NCBI GenBank assembly: GCA_964016985.1
Contig: OZ024828.1
Span: forward strand, 79,431,225 to 79,495,224
Direction of reading: 5' to 3'
DNA from: Anodontia alba
Taxonomy: Eukaryota; Mollusca; Bivalvia; Lucinida; Lucinidae
Length of the DNA: 64,000 nucleotides
Shown here: positions 13,001 through 25,000 of the stretch, piece by piece
How the letters are laid out: each line of letters starts with the position of its first letter
Numbering within the stretch: position 1 is the first letter of the stretch
Made by a program: the position numbers and the translations under genes
Notes under the pieces: generated by a model
Database searches by the model: none
Told to the model about the DNA's origin: nothing
The model's input: only the letters and a program-made list of their open reading frames with translations

Positions 13001-16000
13001 GTTGACCGAGGAGGAGCTGACAGAGATTCCACAGTTTTAGCCAACAACTTCAGATGACTATGCAAAGCAGGTGAATGAGACATCCCTGGCCAACAGTAGA
13101 AGATGACAACGTAATGTTCAGCGGTTCAAATTTAAGCTATGGTCGCTGCCATGGCATCAACATACAACAAGATCTAAAAAGACGTGATTGGCCTACCTCA
13201 TGGACTCAATCAATGGGGATTACATGCTCAAAGGAAGGAAACGTACAGCTATATCAGCATTATCTAACGACCAGTCGAACAAACTCTATAAAGATTTGGG
13301 CAGAAGGATCACACAGAAAGAATGAAACTGAGTTTTGGTTTTACTGAGACTTCATATGACAACAATGTAGTTTGCAGGGATGCAAACATTCCAAAATACT
13401 GACTAAAGCGCAACTGGAATTTCAAAGATACTAGAGTGGGCTCAATGAAAACTGCACTGTGATGAACTATGGAGAGGCTTTTTGTGTAATAAAGCACCAA
13501 GCAAGGTAAACTGAATCTATGTTAATTTCGCGTAAATTAAATAGAAACCTTCACCCCCCATTATTTATGCAAAATGTACAAATAACTGAAGTGGACTCTC
13601 ATAAACACTTAGGAATAGTATTCTCACAAGACTGCTCATGGCACAAACATATAAACTACATATCTGAAAAAGCGTGGACAAGAATAAATATCATGAGAAA
13701 ACTTAAATTTCAACTCGACCGAAAATCTCTTGAAACCATTTATATTGTATTTATAAGACCGTTGCTTGAGTATGGTGATGTCATATGGGATAATTGTACC
13801 CAGTACGAAAAACGAGAACTGGACAAAATACAAAATGAAGCTGCCAGAATAGTTACGGGAGCAACAAAGTTAGTTTCGTTAGACACACTCTATTCTGAAA
13901 TTCGATGGGAAACTCTCGAACAGAGACGCAAAAACCACAGGCTAACTCTTTTCTATAAAATGAGATACAGTTTAACTCCACAGTATCTATCCTCTTTGGT
14001 ACCTGAATCTATTAGTAATGTTTTTAATTATAATTTAAGGCATTCAAATAATCTACGAGGAATCAATGCTAGAACCACTCAGTATCAACAATCTTTTCTG
14101 CCAACGGCCATCAAAGAATGGAATAATCTGCCATTAGAACTCCAGCAAAGTAATACTGTTAACTCTTTTAAATATATCTTAACTAAAGACAAGGAACAAA
14201 CACCGAAACACTATTATACTGGCACTCGCCGCCTCCAGATCTTACACACTCGTTTGCGTACTCACTGCAGTGCTTTGAATCTGGATCTGTTCCTGAAAAA
14301 TGTCTCTGAAACTCCACTGTGTAGTTGTGGTAGTATCGAGGATTCGCAGCATTATTTTTTCCATTGCTCACATTACCAAACTCAACGCACAGCTTTAATG
14401 AATGCTATATCTACAATTCAGACACCTACTTTGAATCTGTTGCTATACGGCAGCTCAAACCTCTCTGTTGACATAAACAAAGCCATTTTTGATAAAGTTC
14501 ATAAATTTATATTGGACACTAAACGGTTTTAAATCTGTAGTAAATGCATGTTGCAGGTACAACTTGTCCTGAACAATATCTGCATTGTCTGCCTGTGGAT
14601 GCAAGCTCAGTTGTTCCTCTCCAAGAATGCTATTTTCATATACCTTGTTACACACTGTTTGATTCCTACTACTGTTTTCTTAATACAAACACTTATTGAA
14701 TTATTTGTTTATTATTTATCTATTTATTTTTTTTTTTTTTTTTTTTATAATTTTTCTCTATTCTTATTTCTTTTTTGTATTCTATATTTTTTGTGTGTGT
14801 TTTGTCAACTAATTTATTTTACCTTCTTACATGATATAAACCACAACATTTTGCCTTGATCTGTGAAACGATCTGCCTTCAAGTCAACAACGAAATATAC
14901 ACCGTAGAGGAGAAGAACTCTATAAGTATTTATATGCTTTCGTTCTAATCCTATATCGTTTGTATGTCAAATTTGTTACTTTGTTGTACTTGTATTATGT
15001 AATAAAATATGTTTAAACCAAGCAAGGTAATTATACAAGTACTATGAAAAAGACTCCAGCTTCGGATAGAGGAGGCAACTGCATAGGAACTAGCAGCTTT
15101 CCGAGCAACGGAGCAAATATTCAATGTCAGCTAGACTGATCTCCCAACTCCAGTTGTTGTTTCTGCTAACCGTTTCAAGGCGGTTTCTCTGTCTTCTGCT
15201 GTAGTTCTTCTTTGTCTGTATATCGGTTATTACAAGTGTGTCTGCTCGTTGTTTGTTTCTGTTTGCGGCAGGAAGACAAACTGTGCTTTGTGACTGTGAC
15301 ATTTCCTGTGTAACTTCACAAATATTCCAGACGTGGCAGTTTTTCATTATTCCTCATGGACAGACCCGATCGTCCGACAAGGGGGTGAAGTGAAGTCAGA
15401 TGATAGCTACACATTAATTCTGAATATTTACTGAATTGTTCGGCAATGCATCATGCATGGTATTTAACACGGCATGCATATCTACAAGACAAAAACTGCA
15501 AAAATAATGTAACAATAAGGATTCTCTTTTAGTTACAAATTTATTCTCAACGTCTTTCACAACTGGTTAAATATCTAAAATATAATGTTTCAGGCTTGCG
15601 ACTAATAACAGCGTCTGTTTTCATTTTATTTAACGGAAATGCTTTATACTGTTTGTGATATTTTCTTGCAAAACTGTCTATGTGTCCACGTATGTGTGAC
15701 ACTCTGACATTTCAAATGTGGAAATCTATGATCTGTGATCGTTGTTATTCCTGGACATTTTCTATACAATTTTCTGCTTTCTATGGACCATTATTCTATG
15801 CCTCAAAAAGTTGGCTGTCTTTCCAATGTATTTTTCTTTGGATCCTTCCCTAGTGCTAAATGACGCAGATTTAGAATTTAGTATTGCACATCAGGCCTGC
15901 TGCCATTTGCAGCTGTTTTCACTCTTAAATTGTATGGCCACCACACGGCACTTACCACCAGTTGCAGTGAAGTCAATTAAGAAATAAAGGTATTTTTAAC

Positions 16001-19000
16001 GTCCCTTGAAGTATGAACAACACCTGGTCACGAGCAAAATAGTGAACCTCGAAGGGGCTCATGTAAACTTTGCTCGCAATCCAATGTTGTTCATACTTCA
16101 ATGATTGTTAAACAAACTGCCTTTATTTCTTATATTTATATTATTTGCCATCGTTATTTGACGAAAAATATAGTTCGAGGGCTAAAAGTGAAACAAGAAA
16201 ACAATTGCATGCAGTTTTCCTATTGACGGAACAGCGTCATATTGTTGAGAACCTTGGTTTATTCTGACCGCACTTATTGATCATGTGACGTCGCTTGAGT
16301 CAATGTATTCATTGAAGTAAGAACAACATTACGCCCCAATAGTAAACTATTTGTGTTACGATACAGAACAGGCTGTTTGAATTTGTTGCATTTTTTCCTT
16401 TTTTCCATCAGTAACATTCTTGTAGTAGGTATATTACCATTTTTACTTACAAGTCATTATGGTCTTACCATACGATTCCGAGTACATAATAACCTCCACT
16501 GAGAAATAAGACAGAGCGCTAGCTAAACAGGCGAGGTGTACGCAGTTAGCGACAATATGGACCTTTGTTTTCGGTGTTAGTCCTCTCCTTCCCTGATCAA
16601 GGGCTCCATTTAATTAATATAGTAGCCACAGGAAAGAGGGAGTTCTCTTCGGTTCGCCGGGAACGCAAGGTACTTGTCGTGACAAGAGGTAATAAACCGA
16701 TGAATACATAGAAGAGAAGTACAGTCAACTAATGGTAATAATATTTGAGTTATTCCACAGCGTCATATTGTGCTTAGGGCTGGGGCGGTTAATGTAGTTG
16801 TACTCGATTGAAACCTTACCCTTATATCCTGAAGCAGCTCTAGACATGAAAGGCTCCATAGGCTATTCCTAAAAAAATAGACATTTTATTATCCGAAAAA
16901 GGTTTATAAATTGATATATGGTATTAATTCAATCATAAAATGTGGTACCTGACAGCAAAATTTAGTTAGTTGATATGAAAGGATTTTGTATGGCATTTCT
17001 AAATTAATGTTGCCAACATTAATCCAGAGACTCGATAAGAAATCATTTCATTTTTGATTCAGTTCAAAAAACGAGAGACTAACTGAAATTTTACAGGCTG
17101 TCAGTTGCCACATTTTATGATGGTATTGATAGTATATATCAATTTACGAAACCTTTCTTAGATAAAAAAACAATGTCTATTTTTTAGGAATATGAAGCCT
17201 TTAACACAGAAATACAAAACAACTGGAATATATAATAAAAAGAAAACAGAAAGCATTGTGGGCAGCCATTGAAGTCGGTAACCATAATCTAGCATGGCAA
17301 TAAGAAAACGTAACACATAAAAACAAAACAGAAAGCAAAGTGTTAGGCCGGATGGCGAGATTTACAACAAATTTGATCTGCATCAGAATATCCGCTTTCG
17401 CATGGGCAGCAGTATAAATCACTGAAAGTAACCCCGATTGTAACCTCGCCCTTACTTCTCAAAATTACAAATTTCGTGCACACCAGATAAGGAAATCCTG
17501 GATTTAACCCTGGGATAGAAATTCTTATCCTATCCAGGTTATCCTACACAGGGTAAGATAAAAATCGAGAATTCTCACGTGTTTGATATGCACTGGTTAT
17601 AATGGACGTCACTTACGCCATCGTTAAGGTTTACGTCACTGAAGTAGAGGGCACCGATGGCAATCTGATACCAGAGCAAAAGAAAATCCACAACTTGGAC
17701 CATGATGGACAACTTCTTGTCTGCAATAATGGTGGCAAAATCATAAAGAGCATTTATTCATTTTCCTGGATTCCAACAAACCATCGTTTACGAATTACAA
17801 TGTACCTGATATAGCCCCAGAACATATTTTCTTCCACAAAGGTGTGTGGGCGGGGTCTGTGGCACCAAAAAATCTCTTCATCGGTTCATAGGCTCCTAGA
17901 CGAATAGTACTGTATGAACCCTCTCGCATCAAAGACGGCAACAACCTGCAAAATAAATGAGCCAGCGCATGACAAAACCAATAAAATGACTGGGCGGCCG
18001 CAGAAGAGTCATATCAGCATGGGTATCCGCCCAGTCTGATCAGTCTTCGCTGTGCACTCAGTGGGTTGCTAAGGTCCCAAGGTTTCTACATGCGAACAGT
18101 GAAGACTGATCAGACTGGGCAGATGCACTGGCTGTACTGTCTGCGCTGAATGCACATGTCATTTTGTTGGTTCTGCCGTGCGGCGTCTCAAACGGTTGCC
18201 CGAGACCCGCCACAATCGCGAAGCCCAACCTTCCCTAGGTACCGAACGAAGAAGAGATGGAGAACATGACACAGTTGCCATAGCCGACAAATAAACACTG
18301 ACAGCACTGGTCGGTCGACTGACTCTGGTAGTAAGCTGGGAAATTGGTCCTGAACGGGAGCTTATGACTGTTTTATTTAATCCTTAACTTTCTGTTATTT
18401 AAGCGAACAGTACAGACCTTGATCAGACGCCGCATTCTGCGCGTCTGATCTGGGTCTGCGCTGTTTGCCAATGTCCCAAATGTCCCAGGCCTGGTTTTAC
18501 AGATTACCCTCTTAATTTACACTGCACTCTGACGTCACAGCGACAAGAATAGCGCGGCTATAAGTAACCTTTACCTGGATTTTGTCTAACGCGCGGTTTG
18601 ACTACATTGGTCAATGATAATCACGTAGACAACAACCTTAAGGAAGTTTTGGCGTTTGTATACTATGGCTCGGTTGTAAACAATCGACCAAAAAAACTGC
18701 GATAAAGGGAACGGTTTGAATGGTCATCAGAAACAATTACTGGAGGCTTACCTAGTTTTACTTGAAATTTCAACCTTAATTCTGATGAAGCTCAATCTCT
18801 GTGATATCGGCGCCCGACTCCATCTAGAACTTATTTCAAGGTCAGTTTTCAAACAAAATGATACTTTCGTTGCGAAATTTCGGTTGAAAAAAAAATCAAA
18901 TTTAACGGTTACAAATATTCTATAAGGCAAATTTTTCAAGTGCATACCCAGCTAGCATTCAACATAAATCTACAGCGGGCCGTTATCGGCCCGTCAGCTA

Positions 19001-22000
19001 TCCTGACGGGCCGACAACGGCCCGTTAAAGATTTATGTAGAATGCTTAGTGGGTAGCAGCTTACCCTTTATACAGCCCACGAATACCCTCATCCCTGATA
19101 ATTTTAACACTGCCCTTGATCAAGCCATTGTAGTAGCGCCCCTTCATGTGACTAAGTCCCCTCTGTTCCACCATCTCCTTCTCAAGCTGCATACGTATTT
19201 TTATAACATCTAAGGGATTGGTAACTGAAACCAAACAAATTACAACTAAGATAATGTACCTCCAGTCATGTGCGCCCAGCTAAGACTCAGATCAGCCTGT
19301 GCATCCGTTGCTAGGCGAACACGAAAACTACAACTTAGAATGACTTCGAATAGCGGCGCAGGTGATTTACAGCAAATGAAGAAACGTCTTTATATTATTT
19401 CGAAAATAAAAATACAAATACGTGAAACTTTCAAAAAAATATTGTTTTAACTGTCAATACGAGTAGTGTTAAGATGTGTAATAAACTGGAAGAAATCTGA
19501 ACGACCACAGAAAAGACTACATTCCGCATCAATCATTGCATAACTTTGTGATAATTCCCGCATTTTGCCCACCTCATCCCCACCCCAACACACACACACC
19601 CCACAACTGGAGATGAAGAGCGGGAGATGGGGGTGCGTACTTTTTATAGCGCGGACCCCGTTAGCGTCGGATTCAGCATTGGCGTTGGTATGTGCTTGGC
19701 GTGACGGTTTTTGATGTTCGCATGTGGCATAAGGGCATTTTTCCCACGTTGTACATCAAAAATAAGTAACTGTTGCAGTTACTCTTTGAATAATACCGTA
19801 TTCGATCTGATTACCACACATGCTTCTATAAGCGCAATCAAACAATTCCGTAGTCTTCAGATTACAGCCTGGTTATTTGTTTGTGTCGATGTTTTACGGC
19901 CCAGTCAAACCAATGGGGTCATGTCGAGCGCAGTCAGTTTACCAAACCACACTTTTACTGGGCACGCTTGGTCCTCTAAGCGGTTAACCATTATTGTGCA
20001 CATTCTTTCGCCAGAAACTGACAACCGCCCTTCTTGAATCAGCAGAAGGGAGAGAATGGCCGTAGAAAATATTTCATGATCAAATCTCTACGAAAGAATG
20101 TTGCCGACCCGGTGGAGGGGGGGGGGGTCGAACCCGCAACCTCCTGATCACCAGTCTGACGCGCATCCAACTGAGCCACAGAGGCCGGCTACAGCTTGGT
20201 TATAATTAGTGATTAAATTCTTCGACACCTACCTGTATTTACCAATTTTGTATCGGGAGACTTAGCTCAAGAGTTCTCGGATGTGTCAAGGGAACAATCA
20301 CGAAAACACGCCAATATAATTTTGACCCCCTTAAACCCCACTTTTATATAGTACGCATAGACGTATATACATTATTTTTCTTATTTTACTAAAAAACATA
20401 GATTGTGGGTACTCATTAGAACCGCCTCGCCATCAGTTTTTTATCTGAAAATTTTCCTTTTTTTGGTTATCATATTTGAACAGGCGTGTTTTCGTAATGA
20501 AATTTTAAAACATTGACGCAATTTGGAGCTACTTCCTTTGGCACGTTTTAAGATAATAACTGGGCAATGGTGGGAAAATTGTATGAACAAATGTGAGTGC
20601 ACAATGATTCATTGAAGCTGTTAAAAAATGTAACAGTCATTACTTACCAAAATTGTATATTTTGTGTATACACACGGACACTACAAGTACTATGTCCGAT
20701 GTATACATGAAAGTGTCTAGCAGACGATTTTTACAAGTTGAAATGACGTTCAAGTTGACCTATTATCAGATTTTCTGTTTGTTGCATGTCTGTTAAGACA
20801 GGCGCGGTGAAACGGTTGACAGGGTAATTAATTCCGCACCAGATAAGGGACATAGGCCATACTGGCCCTTGAGCACCACATGGAATATATATACAAATAT
20901 ATACAAACATTAAAGATGCTAATAGTTGGAATGACATGCCCGGTGAGGGGAGACAACTGCGTGCCACTCTTCCCAAGCAGTCAATCCTCCATCACTCCTT
21001 CATTTATCTGGTATAACCAGGTCAGTCAAACCTGCTCCAACCAAGTATCCCTAGGAAGGTATAAAATTGCCTGCACATGGCAGGTGCTTGCCCGGCACAG
21101 GCTGCTTTATAGCGTGACCGCTTCTTTGGGACATGCATTATTGATCTCCCAAGACAAGCTCCTGCTCAATGGAAGTGGTTCTAAGACAGGTTTGACTGTA
21201 CATTCAAATTTATGTACAGTCGACTCTCGTTATCTCGAATTCCAAGGGACTCTCTGAAATGCTTCGTGATATCCGTACATATCAGCTTTGCAGAATTTAG
21301 GAAAAAAATGAATCGAACAGCAACATTTAACAAATGTATATGTAATTTGACTCCTGAAGTTAGAGATATGTTGAAAATATTGTGGTAAAAAGGAGAAATT
21401 GCTCCATAGATTTTTCTCCACTTTTCTACAATATTTTGTTACCTGCTGCTAGATTTTCATTTTTAAGCTGGGACCAGATTATCGCTTCGAGATAAGCGGT
21501 TATTCGAGATAAGCGAGTTCGAAATAACGTGAGTCAACTGTATATACGACGATGGCTAGTATGCACAGACAACCTGTCCTCGGATCAGATCATGCAACAG
21601 CATCATCCGATCCGAGTCTTAGCTGCCCCCTTATGCCAACGTCAATACTTATAACATTACAATATAGATGATAATAATATGAAATACTTGACATATTTAT
21701 GCTTTAGTGCTTAAACGCTTGTTTGCCACAAAAAAAAAAAGTAATGATTACTTATAAAACCACACATTTCGGAATGTTTCCATAAATGCTTTATAAATAT
21801 AAGCTGCTAAATTATGAATATATTTCTTAAGATCTGACATTAACAGTTCAATGAATTTCTGCATAGTTGGCCAAATCCTATAATATTTTGGTATGTATTT
21901 TAATCTAAAATTTAAATAAGCGTGTCATTAACGCTTAGCACTCTGGGTAAAATTTTCAGCAGACGACATTTTGAAATATTTTTCTTATTTTTCCCAGAAA

Positions 22001-25000
22001 ACAGGATATGACATTTCATGCAAATTGTCTCCTTAGGAGACAATTTGCATGAAATGTCGTATCCTGTTTTCTGGGAAAAATAAGAAAAATATCATCAATC
22101 TGTCGTCTGCTGAAAATGCCCAGGGAGTGGTAAAGGTTAAAGTACAAAATGAAACTCATCCTCTAATGTATTACATACAATGCACTTTCTATCATTAATT
22201 GCAATACTAACTGGCTTAGCCCATCTTCCAATTTCTGTTTCCAATCTATGAGATGAAACCCCAAGTCTACCTAAAGATATTCTATTTTTTTAACTTCAAT
22301 GAAATCAAGATATGACTGGAAATTACAATTAAATATGTTGCGGTAGAATAACGCGTGTGATGAGTTTTCGATTTCTGCTGTACATGCATCTGCATGAAGG
22401 TATCACGCAGCCTTTGTTTAAATATAGACAAAGATATTTTTACATCACCCACATTTTGTTGTAACCATACATGTCTAAACCTAAAAATACAGCATTTGTA
22501 TTACAAGAGAAGCCCAATTTCTGTATCTATAACTAATTTCAATATCTCTTAATATCATATCTAGTACATCTGTTTGCATTTGTATTTACAATTTTTACCC
22601 AAAAGTGAATAATAATTTGATACCTCTGTGTTTGATAATTTATTCGTCCTTAACCCAACATAAACAAAATTGTTTTATGTAGATATTTCAACGCTTAAGA
22701 GCCTTTTGCAGACCATCAGTACGTCTAGCTCATACTCGACGTGTCCTGGATTGCGTATAAAGTGGACAGAGCGGCGTTTGGTGACAGACATGGGCACCAA
22801 GTGTGCAGGGGTGATCCATGAAAGCAAGGCTGTACAAATACATATACATAACAATCGCCGCTGCCTCTATGTGCCTCGGGTGCCTGATAGCGTTAAAAAT
22901 CCGCTCCAAACAAACTTTTTGCAGTACTGTAGATGTACTCGTTCAATATGCAACGCTTTACAAAACGATACCCTTATCTAGTAGAAGAATAGCAGGCCTT
23001 GCCCAACTGTAAGCCAATATCAGTTGGACGCACCGGTGACGTAAGATACACGACACCTTTGTACCACCTGACCACTTCCATTTATTGCAATATGTATTAA
23101 GTGTGATTAAACCGTACTGCAACCATTCCGCTGTTTCTGAAAATAATGTTATGTCGTCAGCCAATATCAATACCATCTAAACATATCTTGACATTTAATA
23201 AGCTTGTTTCGCCGTACAACTACTCTTAGTGTGATTGCAACACACTTTGCACTGTTTATTGTTATGTTTACACATTGAAACGCAATATAAGACACATGAA
23301 AAACGTACCTTCTGATATGTGACCTTCTGATATGTGGGTCCAATGAATACTCGATTCAGCCTGCGCATCCAAACAGTCTGTCAGTCTTCGTCGTCCGCAT
23401 GAAGGAATTTCACATCAATGCTCCCAGTGAAGGTTCTGATCAGACCGCGAATGCGCAGGCTGATCTGACTGCGCGAAATCCAGGCTGATCTGTATCTTCG
23501 CTGGCACACATGTTCGAAGGTACGATTTCTGATGTTGGGGCTTATATGATGCACCCCGGATAGGCCAGTCTTCGCGAAATCTTTTCTACTGATGCAGGAC
23601 AGCTGTCAGACAGACTGTAATCGTTTGCAGGACAGATAATTATCTGCAGGACTGAAGGCATATTTGTTGTAAGAATATTATTTTCTTTGCTAAGATTCAC
23701 AGGACATATGTCAGACAGACTAAAAGTTTTTGCAGGACAAAATGAAAAAATGCCAGTTTTGTCAGGCAGTCCTGCACTTTTCGCGAAGACTGAATTAGGC
23801 GGCAATCCTTAACGAAAAATAAAATCGACGACCGCAGAGCAACATTATAATAAACAACCTTTTCGACTGCCAAAAACGATTATTTGGCAATCATTAATCC
23901 GCGTTCGTCGACTTTCATTTTGGCAGTTGAAAACGCTGGATTCTAAATAAAATGATCCGCGTTCGTCGACTCTCTCGTCCGTTCGCGATCGTCGACTCTC
24001 TTGTCCGTCCGCAATTGCCGCTAATCCGGTGTATGGTTTATACTTTCTTTGAAACTCTCCGGTACTTACAAAAGAAACGATACAAAGGTTAAGGTAAAAT
24101 AATTTCAAAAGACTAAATTGCTGATTTAAATCACTTAAAAAAATCGTTGTATATGTCGTCTCGCAAGAGTGTGGTGGCTTTTGAACCATATTGGACAGCC
24201 CGATTACCTGTTTAGTCAATTTTATCGATTTGCACGTGCAGCCCGATTCGAACATTTCCCACTACATGTACAGGGAAAACTTCGAGTCTGTTATGCAGGA
24301 CTTGTACCTAAACAAAGAAAAGATGCATAAAGTTGAGCATTAATCTGAAGCGAAATGCCACGGCTAAATCAAAATCAGAGATTACGAGCCATAGGGATGC
24401 TTGAATCTGGGAGACGTCATGCTGATGTCGCGACTCAGTTTGGTGTGTCGCGTGTAAATGTCACACGTCTTGCAGAACGCTACAGAGCATCAGGATCATT
24501 TGCTGATCGACCCTGCTGAGGCAGACCTCGCGTGACGACACGTGCTCAGGACCGTCACATTAGGACGTCACATTTACGTAATCGGTTTCTGACGGCTACA
24601 GCAACTACTGCTATGACACGTGGACAAAACAACAACAGAATTTGTGCACAAACTGTTCGGAGGAGATTGGCTGAGCACGGAATCAGAGCCAGGCGTCCAT
24701 ATAACGGACCAAAGTTTACCCGACGTCATCGACGCAATAGGGCAGTGGGTATGTCAGTACATTCGTTGGAACCAACAACAGTGGAACACGGTGTTGTTTA
24801 GCGACGAATCAAGGTTTCTTTTGGAAAGCAAGGATGGACGTGTGATGGTTTACCGACGACGCGGCGAACGTTTTGCTGACGCCTGTGTGCGTAAAGTAGA
24901 CCGTTACGGGAGGCGGTAGCGTAATGATATGGGGTACCGTTTCTTTCCACCATCGTTTCAGGCTTGTTGTTGTGCGAGGAAACCTGACAGGAGTTCGCTA

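Noticed and set aside
20100..20190. Functional tRNA gene on the minus strand
   Set aside because: The A and B boxes are present, but an extra C run follows the B box and a SINE body follows. Copies elsewhere show that it is a SINE head.
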